Origin: Solibacillus cecembensis
GTDB taxonomy: Bacteria; Bacillota; Bacilli; Bacillales_A; Planococcaceae
Assembly (NCBI RefSeq): GCF_001439635.1
Contig: NZ_LMBZ01000009.1
Span: forward strand, 107,528 to 171,527
Direction of reading: 5' to 3'
Length of the DNA stretch: 64,000 nt
Part shown: positions 29,062 through 39,663 of the stretch, piece after piece
Position numbering within the stretch: the stretch's first letter is position 1
Layout of the letters: every line of letters begins with the position of its first letter
Made by a program: the position numbers and the translations under genes
The notes under the pieces: generated by a model
The model's database searches: none
What the model was told of the DNA's origin: nothing
The model's input: the letters and a program-made list of their open reading frames with translations, nothing else

Positions 29062-32000
29062 ACGTACAGATATAAAAACAATTTTAGTAATCGGATCAGG
29101 TCCAATCGTAATCGGTCAAGCAGCAGAATTTGACTATGCAGGAACACAAGCTTGTCTTTCATTAAAAGAAGAAGGCTACCGTGTTATCTTGATTAACTCA
29201 AACCCAGCAACAATTATGACGGATACAGCAATGGCGGATAAAGTATACATCGAGCCAATTACATTAGAGTTCGTATCACGCATTTTACGTAAAGAACGTC
29301 CAGATGCAATCTTACCAACACTTGGTGGACAAACAGGTCTGAACATGGCCATTGAATTAGATGAATCGGGCATTTTAGATGAGTTAAACATCGAAATTCT
29401 TGGGACAAAATTAGACGCGATTCATAAAGCAGAAGACCGCGACTTATTCCGTAATTTAATGTATGAACTAGGTGCACCAGTACCAGAATCAGACATTATT
29501 CACAACATGGTCGAAGCAAAAGCATTAGTTGCACGTATTGGCTATCCAGTAATCGTACGTCCTGCATTCACACTTGGTGGTACAGGCGGCGGTATTTGTA
29601 ACAACGATCAAGAGTTAGAAGAAATCGTTACTTCAGGTTTAAAATATTCACCAGTGACACAATGCTTGCTTGAAAAATCAATTGCAGGCATGAAAGAAAT
29701 TGAATATGAAGTAATGCGTGACGCAGCAGATAACGCAATCGTTGTATGTAACATGGAAAACTTTGACCCAGTTGGGATTCATACAGGGGATTCAATCGTT
29801 GTTGCACCAACACAAACTTTATCTGACCGCGAAAACCAAATGCTACGAAATATCTCTTTAGATATTATCCGTGCACTAAAAATTGAAGGTGGCTGTAACG
29901 TACAGTTAGCGCTTGATCCACATAGTTTCCAGTACTATGTAATCGAGGTAAACCCACGTGTATCTCGTTCATCAGCACTAGCATCAAAAGCAACAGGTTA
30001 CCCAATTGCTAAATTAGCAGCAAAAATCGCTGTTGGTTTAACATTAGATGAGATTAAAAACCCAGTAACAGGTTCAACATTTGCTTGTTTCGAACCAGCA
30101 CTTGACTATATCGTTGCGAAAATTCCACGTTGGCCTTTCGATAAATTCGAATCAGCAAAACGTAACTTAGGTACACAAATGAAAGCAACTGGTGAAGTAA
30201 TGGCACTGGGTCGCACATTTGAAGAAGCATTACTTAAAGCGGTTCGTTCTTTAGAAACAGGACACGTACACATCGAAATGAAAAACCCAGCAGAGCTAAC
30301 AGACGCTTGGATTGAAAAGCGTATTAGAAAAGCAGGGGACGAGCGCTTATTCTTCATCGGTGAAGCAATACGTCGTGGTGTGACAATCGAACAAATTCAT
30401 GAATGGTCAGCAATTGATTTATGGTTCTTACACAAGCTAGAAAAAATCGTTATGATGGAAGCGACACTTATTGCCAACAAAAACGATAAAGACGTATTAC
30501 GCACAGCAAAACGCCTAGGCTTTGCAGATAAGAAAATTGCTGAGCTTTGGGGAACAACAGAAGCAGCGATTTATGCATTCCGTAAAGAAACGGGCATCAT
30601 TCCAGTGTATAAAATGGTCGATACATGTGCAGCAGAATTTGAATCAAACACACCATATTTCTACGGTACGTATGAAGATGAAAATGAATCAGTTCGTTCT
30701 GAAAAAGAATCAGTTATTGTACTAGGTTCGGGTCCAATCCGTATCGGTCAAGGTGTAGAGTTTGACTATGCAACAGTGCACTCTGTATGGGCGATTCAAG
30801 AAGCTGGTTATGAAGCAATCATTATAAACTCAAATCCAGAAACGGTTTCGACGGACTTCTCGATTTCAGATAAATTATACTTTGAGCCATTAACAATTGA
30901 AGATGTGATGCACATCGTAGACTTAGAGCAACCAATGGGTGTTGTTGTACAGTTCGGTGGACAAACAGCGATCAACTTAGCAGATAAATTAGAAGCAAAC
31001 GGCGTGAAAATTTTAGGTACAACATTAGAAGATATTGACCGTGCAGAAAATCGTAACAAGTTCGAAGCGGCATTACAAGAGCTGAAAATCCCGCAACCAC
31101 AAGGGGAAACAGCAGTTTCAAAAGAAGAAGCATTAGTAATCGGTGAAAAATTAGGCTTCCCAGTGCTTGTTCGCCCATCTTACGTACTTGGTGGTCGCGC
31201 AATGGAAATCGTCTATAACTTAGATGAACTAGCTTACTATATGGAGCATGCAGTAGAAGCATCACCAGATCACCCGGTATTAGTTGACCGTTATTTAACA
31301 GGTCAAGAAATCGAAGTAGACGCAATTTGTGATGGTGAAAATGTATTAATCCCAGGTATTATGGAGCATATTGAGCGCGCAGGTGTTCACTCTGGTGACT
31401 CAATCAGTGTATACCCACCACAAAAATTAACAGATGCACAAAAGGAAACATTAGTAGACTATACAACGCGTCTAGCACTAGGTTTAGGGATTGTCGGCTT
31501 AATGAATATCCAATATGTAATGAGCGAGGGCGAAATTTACGTAATCGAAGTAAACCCACGTTCATCTCGTACAGTGCCATTCTTATCGAAAATTACCAAT
31601 ATTCCAATGGCGAATATCGCAACAAAAGCGATCTTAGGTCAATCAATTGTAGAGCAAGGTTACAAGCCAGGCTTAGCGCCGGAACAAGCGGGCGTATTCG
31701 TAAAAGTACCAGTGTTCTCATTCGCGAAATTACGTCGTGTAGACATTACATTAGGACCTGAAATGAAATCAACAGGTGAGGTAATGGGTAAAGATGCAAC
31801 ATTAGAAAAAGCATTATACAAAGGCTTAGTTGCAGCTGGTATGGAAATTAAAACACACGGTACAGTATTATTCACAGTATCGGATAAAGATAAAGACGAA
31901 GCAGTTGTTTTAGCAAAACGCTTCTCAACAGTCGGCTACCGTATTGTAGCAACTGAAGGTACTGCAAAATTATTTGAACAAAATGGCGTGAAAACAGATA

Positions 32001-32251
32001 TCGTGGAGAAAATTGGCGGTAAAGGTAAAACATTACTCGACATGATTCAAAACGGCGAAGCACAGCTAGTTGTCAATACATTAACAAAAGGTAAACAACC
32101 AGCGCGTGATGGCTTCCGTATCCGTCGTGAATCAGTAGAAAACGGTGTGCCATGCTTAACTTCATTAGATACAGCAGAAGCAATGGTACGCGTAATCGAA
32201 TCGATGACATTTACAGCAGAAGAAATGCCAAAAGCGGAGGTAACAAACTAA
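29054..32251 (+). CDS. carB: Carbamoyl-phosphate synthase large subunit (pyrimidine specific)
   Basis: This 1065-residue enzyme makes carbamoyl phosphate from bicarbonate, ammonia and two ATP. Two homologous ATP-grasp halves are visible, starting [19 protein letters not shown] and [19 protein letters not shown]. Each carries glycine-rich nucleotide loops ([19 protein letters not shown]) and NPR metal sites ([28 protein letters not shown]). A C-terminal MGS-like allosteric domain follows (about 935-1060). The full family length is present. Confidence 0.99.
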   Translation: MPKRTDIKTILVIGSGPIVIGQAAEFDYAGTQACLSLKEEGYRVILINSNPATIMTDTAMADKVYIEPITLEFVSRILRKERPDAILPTLGGQTGLNMAIELDESGILDELNIEILGTKLDAIHKAEDRDLFRNLMYELGAPVPESDIIHNMVEAKALVARIGYPVIVRPAFTLGGTGGGICNNDQELEEIVTSGLKYSPVTQCLLEKSIAGMKEIEYEVMRDAADNAIVVCNMENFDPVGIHTGDSIVVAPTQTLSDRENQMLRNISLDIIRALKIEGGCNVQLALDPHSFQYYVIEVNPRVSRSSALASKATGYPIAKLAAKIAVGLTLDEIKNPVTGSTFACFEPALDYIVAKIPRWPFDKFESAKRNLGTQMKATGEVMALGRTFEEALLKAVRSLETGHVHIEMKNPAELTDAWIEKRIRKAGDERLFFIGEAIRRGVTIEQIHEWSAIDLWFLHKLEKIVMMEATLIANKNDKDVLRTAKRLGFADKKIAELWGTTEAAIYAFRKETGIIPVYKMVDTCAAEFESNTPYFYGTYEDENESVRSEKESVIVLGSGPIRIGQGVEFDYATVHSVWAIQEAGYEAIIINSNPETVSTDFSISDKLYFEPLTIEDVMHIVDLEQPMGVVVQFGGQTAINLADKLEANGVKILGTTLEDIDRAENRNKFEAALQELKIPQPQGETAVSKEEALVIGEKLGFPVLVRPSYVLGGRAMEIVYNLDELAYYMEHAVEASPDHPVLVDRYLTGQEIEVDAICDGENVLIPGIMEHIERAGVHSGDSISVYPPQKLTDAQKETLVDYTTRLALGLGIVGLMNIQYVMSEGEIYVIEVNPRSSRTVPFLSKITNIPMANIATKAILGQSIVEQGYKPGLAPEQAGVFVKVPVFSFAKLRRVDITLGPEMKSTGEVMGKDATLEKALYKGLVAAGMEIKTHGTVLFTVSDKDKDEAVVLAKRFSTVGYRIVATEGTAKLFEQNGVKTDIVEKIGGKGKTLLDMIQNGEAQLVVNTLTKGKQPARDGFRIRRESVENGVPCLTSLDTAEAMVRVIESMTFTAEEMPKAEVTN

Positions 32252-32252
32252 G

Positions 32253-33934
<1,682 letters not shown>

Positions 33935-33935
33935 C

Positions 33936-34643
33936 ATGAATAATAAACCGATTATTGCCTTGGATTTTCCAGGCGAAAAAGAGGTCTTTGAATTTTTAAA
34001 TCACTTTGATGAACCATTGTTTGTAAAGATTGGTATGGAACTTTATATGCAGGAAGGTCCAGACATCGTAAAAAAAGTAAAAGATCAAGGACATAATATT
34101 TTCCTGGATTTAAAACTACATGATATTCCAAATACGGTGAAATCAGCAATGAAAGGTTTAGCGCGTCTCGGCGTGGATTTAGTCAATGTCCATGCAGCGG
34201 GCGGCCGTGCTATGATGGAAGGCGCTTTAGAAGGATTAGAAGCCGGAACAGCAGCAGGTAAAGAGCGTGCAGCTTTAATTGCCGTAACACAGCTAACGTC
34301 AACAACGGAGCAACAAATGCAAGAAGAGCAAAAAATTATCCTTTCGTTGCAACAATCAGTGTTGCATTATGCACAATTAACGAAGCAAGCAGGACTAAAT
34401 GGTGTCGTATGTTCTGTTCATGAAGCACGCGCGATTCGTGATGCTTGTGGAGAAGATTTTTTACGTGTCACACCAGGCATTCGTATGCTAGGTGGGCAAG
34501 TGCATGACCAAAAACGCATTGCCACTCCAGATGGCGCTCGTCAAGATGGTTCATCGCTGATCGTAGTAGGTCGAGCGATTACAGGCGCGGCGAATCCAGT
34601 GTTAGCTTATCAAGAAGTTTGTCAATTATGGGAGGAAAAATAG
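33936..34643 (+). CDS. pyrF: Orotidine 5'-phosphate decarboxylase
   Basis: PyrF converts OMP to UMP, the last step of the pathway. The 235-residue TIM barrel has the catalytic DLKLHDIPNTV motif (Asp-Lys-Asp tetrad), VNVHAAGG, TPGIRMLGGQVHDQKR and a phosphate-binding VVGRAITGA. The start follows pyrD by one base and the stop abuts pyrE. Confidence 0.98.
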   Translation: MNNKPIIALDFPGEKEVFEFLNHFDEPLFVKIGMELYMQEGPDIVKKVKDQGHNIFLDLKLHDIPNTVKSAMKGLARLGVDLVNVHAAGGRAMMEGALEGLEAGTAAGKERAALIAVTQLTSTTEQQMQEEQKIILSLQQSVLHYAQLTKQAGLNGVVCSVHEARAIRDACGEDFLRVTPGIRMLGGQVHDQKRIATPDGARQDGSSLIVVGRAITGAANPVLAYQEVCQLWEEK

Positions 34644-35273
34644 ATGTCATTACAAAACGAAATCGCACATGCAATGTTAAAAGTAGGAGCAGTTGAGTTA
34701 AACCCAACAGATTTATTCACTTGGGCATCAGGTATTCAATCACCAATTTACTGCGATACACGTTTAACGATTTCAGATCCAGTTGCTCGTAAACAATTAG
34801 CAAAAGGCTTAGCAACTTTAATTCAAGAGAATTTTGCGGAATGTGGTATTGTTGCAGGGACAGCTACTGCGGGCATTCCACATGCAGCATGGGTATCTGA
34901 TATTTTAGATTTGCCAATGGTTTATGTACGTTCAAAAGCGAAAGAACATGGTCGCGGCAATCAAATTGAAGGTAAATATAAAGCAGGCGATAAAGTAGTT
35001 GTTGTAGAAGATATCGTTTCGACAGGTGGCTCATCAATTACAGCGGTAGAAGCATTGCGTGCAGCGGGTTGTGAAGTACTAGGTGTTGTGTGTGTATACA
35101 CATATAACTTACCAAAAGCGGAGCAAGCATTTGCTAATGCGGGCGTAAAATATGTTTCACTTACGAACTTCGATTACTTAATTGAAGCGGCAAATGAGTC
35201 GGGAACAATTCAAGAAGATCAAATTCCATTCTTAAAAAACTGGCATAAAGATTTAAAAGAAGGCAATTTATAA
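34644..35273 (+). CDS. pyrE: Orotate phosphoribosyltransferase
   Basis: PyrE joins orotate to PRPP to give OMP. The 209-residue protein has FTWASGIQSPIYCDTR, a catalytic flexible loop with VRSKAKEHGRGNQIEG, and the PRPP motif VVVEDIVSTGGSSITAVEALR. It is the last pyr gene and is followed by a strong terminator. Confidence 0.98.
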   Translation: MSLQNEIAHAMLKVGAVELNPTDLFTWASGIQSPIYCDTRLTISDPVARKQLAKGLATLIQENFAECGIVAGTATAGIPHAAWVSDILDLPMVYVRSKAKEHGRGNQIEGKYKAGDKVVVVEDIVSTGGSSITAVEALRAAGCEVLGVVCVYTYNLPKAEQAFANAGVKYVSLTNFDYLIEAANESGTIQEDQIPFLKNWHKDLKEGNL

Positions 35274-35296
35274 GCAATTAATATTTAAACAATTCT

Positions 35297-35336
35297 AAAA
35301 CGTGTAAAGTATAGAAAATATACTTTACACGTTTTT
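35297..35336 (+). terminator. Terminator of the pyr operon
   Basis: AAAACGTGTAAAGTATA (35297-35313) pairs with TATACTTTACACGTTTT (35319-35335), 17 perfect pairs with a five-base loop and a T-run. Confidence 0.92.
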
Positions 35337-35493
35337 ATTATAGTTGTATAATGGCTCTACTTTGCTTGGTATTTTTTGTATAATCGAACTTTGATTTTTA
35401 GTGTCCCCTTAAAAAGTAACATATACATATTAAGGATTATTATTGAACGGATTATTGTATAAATTTGATATATTCTACCCATTTAACGCAACA

Positions 35494-35508
35494 AATTATC
35501 TGAATATT
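35494..35508. promoter_or_regulatory. Candidate CodY box
   Basis: AATTATCTGAATATT differs from the CodY consensus AATTTTCWGAAAATT at two of 15 positions. It lies about 70 bases upstream of the opp promoter. Peptide importer operons are common CodY targets in Bacillales. Confidence 0.45.
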
Positions 35509-35578
35509 TTAACTAAACTATTAATTTGCTATTATTTTAAATAGGGCGTTAAATTTGAATAGTTAGAAAGTTTGGTGA

Positions 35579-35606
35579 TTGACATCTGATTTTATTTATG
35601 GATAAT
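35579..35606 (+). promoter_or_regulatory. Sigma-A promoter for oppDFBCA
   Basis: TTGACA (35579-35584) and GATAAT (35601-35606) with a 16-base spacer; TGG directly precedes the -10. Confidence 0.65.
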
Positions 35607-35710
35607 TTATATTAAGATACAATAAAATGACATAAATATATAGAATAGGTGCTCAGAGTAGAGAATTAGGTTAGATGCTAGCATAGTGGAGCGTAGTTGA
35701 AAAAAAGCCA

Positions 35711-35765
35711 CGGTGAATGTCACAAATTTTGAATTGTACCGAGGCATAATTGATTTAAGAAGGGA
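35711..35765. repeat. Dispersed repeat, copy C (degenerate, upstream of oppD)
   Basis: The block beginning CGGTGAATGTCACAAATTTT aligns with CGGCGGAAGTCACAGATTTT of copy B. The block CCGAGGCATAATTGATTTAAGAAGGGA aligns with CCGAGGCGTAACTGATTAAAGAAGGGA. The inner hairpin of copy B is missing. The 3' end AAGAAGGGAG forms the oppD ribosome binding site. Confidence 0.6.
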
Positions 35766-35777
35766 GCAGTGGGTTTC

Positions 35778-36788
35778 GTGTCTACTAAAGAATTATTAAC
35801 AATCCGCAATTTACGGACGAGTTTTCGTATTAAAGATACTTTCTACCCAGCTGTAGATGATGTTTCATTAACGCTTCGCAAAAATGAGATTTTAGCAATT
35901 GTCGGTGAATCGGGTTGCGGTAAAAGCACGTTAGCTACTTCGATTGTAGGATTACACAATTCAATCCATACAAAGGTTGAAGGTGAAATTTTATATAACA
36001 ATCAAAACTTAGCAAATTTAACAGAGGTTCAATTTAATAAACTTCGAGGAAATGATATTGGATTTATATTCCAAGATCCTTTATCGGCATTAAACCCATT
36101 AATGCGTATTGGCGAGCAAATTGCAGAAGGTTTAATTTATCATACAAAGTTAAATAAAAAGCAACGTGAAGCGCGCGTTCTAGAACTTTTAGAGCAAGTT
36201 GGTATTTCAAATGCATCTCGCGTGGCAAATCAATTTCCTCACCAATTATCTGGTGGTATGCGCCAACGTGTCATGATAGCGATTGCATTATCAGGAAAGC
36301 CAGCTATTATTGTTGCGGATGAGCCAACAACAGCATTGGACGTAACGATCCAAGCGCAAATATTAGATTTATTAAAGTCGCTTCAAGATGAAATTCAGTC
36401 CGGCATTATTTTAATTACACATGACTTAGGGGTTGTAGCGGAAATCGCAGACCGTGTAGCTGTTATGTATGCAGGTGAAATCATTGAAGAAGCGCCTGTT
36501 ATTGAATTATTTAGAAATCCGAAGCATCCATATACGCGTTCATTATTAAATTCGATTCCACAAACGCATAGTGAAAACGAAAAATTAGAAATTATACAAG
36601 GCATGGTACCTTCGTTAATGAAATTACCTAGAGAAGGTTGCCGTTTTTCTTCTCGTGTTCCGTGGTTGGATGAATCGGTACACGAAAAAAATCCAAAGCT
36701 TCATGAAGTGGGTCCAGGACATCTTGTTCGTTGTACATGCTGGCAACATTTCTATTTTGAAGACAAGGAAGGGAGCGTAAACGGATGA
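35778..36788 (+). CDS. oppD: Oligopeptide ABC transporter ATP-binding protein OppD
   Basis: This is one of two ATPases of a peptide importer. The 336-residue protein has Walker A GESGCGKST, the signature QLSGGMRQRV, Walker B IIVADEPTTAL, the H-loop ITHDLG, and the C-terminal oligopeptide-transporter extension with NPKHPYTRSLLNSIP and a cluster CRFSSR...CTC. I prefer GTG 35778, 11 bases from AGGGAG; GTG 35769 is only two bases from it. It overlaps oppF by four bases. Confidence 0.95.
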   Translation: MSTKELLTIRNLRTSFRIKDTFYPAVDDVSLTLRKNEILAIVGESGCGKSTLATSIVGLHNSIHTKVEGEILYNNQNLANLTEVQFNKLRGNDIGFIFQDPLSALNPLMRIGEQIAEGLIYHTKLNKKQREARVLELLEQVGISNASRVANQFPHQLSGGMRQRVMIAIALSGKPAIIVADEPTTALDVTIQAQILDLLKSLQDEIQSGIILITHDLGVVAEIADRVAVMYAGEIIEEAPVIELFRNPKHPYTRSLLNSIPQTHSENEKLEIIQGMVPSLMKLPREGCRFSSRVPWLDESVHEKNPKLHEVGPGHLVRCTCWQHFYFEDKEGSVNG

Positions 36789-37732
36789 GTTTTATGCAAG
36801 TTCAAGACTTAAAAGTTCACTATCCTATCCGAGGTGGATTTTTCAATACAGTAGTTGATCATGTATTTGCTGTTGATGGCGTTACGATGGAGTTTGAACG
36901 AGGGAAAACTTACGGACTTGTAGGAGAATCAGGTTCTGGGAAATCAACAACAGGTAAAGCAATGATTGGATTAGAAAAAATTACGACTGGCAAAATTATT
37001 TACGAAGGTCAAGAGGTAACGAATCAACGACGTAATCGTGACTCTGCTTATAATCGTGACATTCAAATGATTTTCCAAGATTCACATTCTAGTATGAATC
37101 CGCGAAAGCGCGTGCTCGATATTTTAGCGGAACCGATACGTAACTTTATGAAGTTATCACCACAAGAAGAGCGAAAACGTATTAACGAGCTACTTGCGAT
37201 TGTCGGGATGTCAGAAGATGTGTTACTAAAATATCCGCATGAATTTTCAGGTGGTCAAAAGCAACGTTTAGGCATTGCGCGTGCTGTTGCCTGTAATCCA
37301 AAAATGATTATTGCAGACGAGCCTGTATCGGCACTGGACTTATCTGTACAAGCCCAAGTGTTGAATTTCATGAAAGAAATTCAAGAGCAATATGGCATTA
37401 GTTATTTATTTATCTCGCATGATTTAGGTGTTGTTCGTCACATGTGTGATCACATCTCAATTATGTATAAGGGACGTTTTGTTGAGACCGGGAAGCGTGA
37501 AGATATTTATTCGAATCCACAACATATTTATACAAATCGCTTATTATCGGCCATTCCTAATATTGAGCCTGAAACGCGTTTGGAGCGTAAAATTGAGCGT
37601 CAAAAGGTAGAGGCGATTTATCAACAAGAGCAGCATAAATATTACGATGAGCAAGGGAAAGTTTACCCGTTAAAAGCCATTTCAGAATCGCATAAAGTTG
37701 CGATGGCTGGAACAGAAAAGGGGGGATTATAG
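36785..37732 (+). CDS. oppF: Oligopeptide ABC transporter ATP-binding protein OppF
   Basis: This is the second ATPase of the importer, 315 residues. It has Walker A GESGSGKSTTGKA, the Q-loop MIFQDSHSSMNPRKRV, the signature EFSGGQKQRLGIARA, Walker B MIIADEPVSALD and H-loop FISHDLG. The C-terminal NPQHIYTNRLLSAIP resembles the Opp/Dpp extension, but the usual cysteine cluster is not evident. ATGA coupling to oppD supports a heterodimer. Confidence 0.95.
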   Translation: MSFMQVQDLKVHYPIRGGFFNTVVDHVFAVDGVTMEFERGKTYGLVGESGSGKSTTGKAMIGLEKITTGKIIYEGQEVTNQRRNRDSAYNRDIQMIFQDSHSSMNPRKRVLDILAEPIRNFMKLSPQEERKRINELLAIVGMSEDVLLKYPHEFSGGQKQRLGIARAVACNPKMIIADEPVSALDLSVQAQVLNFMKEIQEQYGISYLFISHDLGVVRHMCDHISIMYKGRFVETGKREDIYSNPQHIYTNRLLSAIPNIEPETRLERKIERQKVEAIYQQEQHKYYDEQGKVYPLKAISESHKVAMAGTEKGGL

Positions 37733-37733
37733 T

Positions 37734-38696
37734 ATGTGGAAAACAGTCATTCGACGTATTTTAATTATGATTCCGCAACTCTTTATTTTAAGTCTCCTCA
37801 TCTTCATTTTAGCAAAACAAATGCCGGGAGATCCGTTTACAGGTTTAATTACACCAGAGACAGATCCAAACCGAATTGAAGAATTACGAATTAAAGCAGG
37901 TTTCTATGATCCTTGGTATGTCCAGTACTATAACTGGATTACAAATGCCGCGCAAGGTGATTTTGGGCAAAGTTATACACATGAAAAACCAGTTGCAAGC
38001 ATTATTGGTGACCGTGCAGAGAAGACGTTTGCACTTGCCCTATTTAGTGTGATTTTAGTGTATTTAATCGCAATTCCATTAGGCGTCATTGCTGGACGGT
38101 ATCATGACACCTTTGTCGATAAAACGATCGTCTTGTACAGTTTTATTAGCTTTGCTATACCAGCATTTGTACTGTACTTAATTTTCGTATTCGTTTTCGG
38201 TTATCGACTCATGTGGTTCCCGACAAGTGGCACCGTCGATGTCAGTTTGGACCCAGGCACATGGGAATATTACTGGAATAAGTTTTATCACTTACTATTG
38301 CCAGGCATATCCTATGCAATATTAGGCACAACCGGAATTATTCAGTACTTACGCACAGAAATTATTGATGCAAAAACGATGGATTATGTGAAAACAGCGA
38401 GAAGTAAAGGGATTCCAATGAAAAAAGTGTATTCACGTCACATTTTCCGCAACTCTTTATTACCAATTGCTGCGTTTTTAGGGTTTACAATTACCGGTTT
38501 ACTCGGTGGATCCATTTTCATTGAATCCGTATTTGCTTATCCAGGAATGGGTAAATTATTCATCGACTCTATTTTAAGTCGTGATTATAGCGTCATTACA
38601 GCGCTTGTTATGTTATATGGCTTCTTAGCATTATTAGGTAGTCTATTGTCCGATATTATTTTAAGTATTGTAGACCCGCGAATTCGCATAGACTAA
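37734..38696 (+). CDS. oppB: Oligopeptide ABC transporter permease OppB
   Basis: This 320-residue inner-membrane permease has six predicted helices. It begins with the typical IRRILIMIPQLFILSLLIF helix, then an extracytoplasmic loop with MPGDPF, and carries the EAA coupling motif near YVKTARSKGIPMKKVYSRHI, with ESVFAYPGMGKL after it. ATG 37734 comes after GGGGGA; an earlier in-frame start inside oppF is rejected. Confidence 0.95.
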   Translation: MWKTVIRRILIMIPQLFILSLLIFILAKQMPGDPFTGLITPETDPNRIEELRIKAGFYDPWYVQYYNWITNAAQGDFGQSYTHEKPVASIIGDRAEKTFALALFSVILVYLIAIPLGVIAGRYHDTFVDKTIVLYSFISFAIPAFVLYLIFVFVFGYRLMWFPTSGTVDVSLDPGTWEYYWNKFYHLLLPGISYAILGTTGIIQYLRTEIIDAKTMDYVKTARSKGIPMKKVYSRHIFRNSLLPIAAFLGFTITGLLGGSIFIESVFAYPGMGKLFIDSILSRDYSVITALVMLYGFLALLGSLLSDIILSIVDPRIRID

Positions 38697-38731
38697 ACAC
38701 CAAAAAATGACTAAGGAGAGATGATTTCAAG

Positions 38732-39646
38732 ATGGCAAATAAAAATAAAAAAACAGTAGAAAATTTTAAATCTGAAAGCTCTCCACCAACAGGCATTCAA
38801 GTTGTTTTACGAGAGTTTAAAAAAGATAAATTGGCGATGTTCTCGTTTTTAGGAATTATTGCATTAATGGTCGCAGTATTTGTTATAGCTTCTTGGATAA
38901 TTGATAAAGAGGCAGTTATGAAAATTAACTTAATCGAACGTTTTACGGAGCCGGGCGTGAGTGGCTATATTTTAGGGGCAGACGAGGCTGGACGAGATAT
39001 GTTTGGTCAGCTCATTATCGGTGCTAAAAACTCACTGCTCATTGCGATTGCTATTACGATACTAGCAAATGTCGTAGGGATTACTCTCGGAATTATTATG
39101 GGGTATTACGGTGGCTTTATCGATAACTTCTTCATGCGAATTATCGACTTTTTCATCACATTACCAACATTAATGATTATTATCGTAGTTGTCACGATTG
39201 TTCCGAAATACGGAATAACAGAATTGATATTCATTATTGCAGCATTTCAATGGATGTCGACGGCAAGATTGGTGCGATCGAAAGCGCTATCTGAAGCACG
39301 TCGCGATTACATTAGTGCCTCGAAAACAATGGGTACAAGTGATTTTGCGATTATGTTTAAAGGGTTATTACCGAACTTAAGTTCACTGTTAATTGTTGAA
39401 GTTACATTAAATTTCGCAGGTAACGTCGGCATTGAAACAGGATTATCGTTTTTAGGATTCGGTTTACCTCCGTCAACACCAAGTTTAGGAACGCTAATAA
39501 GCTATGCCATGAATCCGATTATTTTATCGAGTAAATGGTGGATTTGGTTACCCGCATCAATTTTAATTTTAGTATTGATGCTTGGTATAAATTACGTTGG
39601 ACAAGCGTTACGTCGATCAGCTGACGCGAAACAACGACTAGGATAA
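38732..39646 (+). CDS. oppC: Oligopeptide ABC transporter permease OppC
   Basis: This is the second permease subunit, 304 residues. A soluble N-terminal tail leads into a first helix after FKKDKLAM. LGADEAGRDMFGQLI is typical of OppC/DppC, the EAA loop is RRDYISASKTMGTSDFAIM, and ETGLSFLGFGLPPSTPSLGTLI closes the family pattern. It pairs with OppB to form the channel. Confidence 0.95.
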   Translation: MANKNKKTVENFKSESSPPTGIQVVLREFKKDKLAMFSFLGIIALMVAVFVIASWIIDKEAVMKINLIERFTEPGVSGYILGADEAGRDMFGQLIIGAKNSLLIAIAITILANVVGITLGIIMGYYGGFIDNFFMRIIDFFITLPTLMIIIVVVTIVPKYGITELIFIIAAFQWMSTARLVRSKALSEARRDYISASKTMGTSDFAIMFKGLLPNLSSLLIVEVTLNFAGNVGIETGLSFLGFGLPPSTPSLGTLISYAMNPIILSSKWWIWLPASILILVLMLGINYVGQALRRSADAKQRLG

Positions 39647-39663
39647 AAAGGGAGGAAAAAAAG

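Larger units (their letters stand above)
35337..35777. other. AT-rich regulatory region upstream of opp
   Basis: This 440-base gap after the pyr terminator has no supported gene. It holds two candidate CodY boxes (35494-35508, 35558-35572), a promoter (35579-35606), a leader of about 160 bases and a degenerate copy of the dispersed repeat (35711-35765). I did not recognise a known riboswitch in the leader. Confidence 0.6.
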
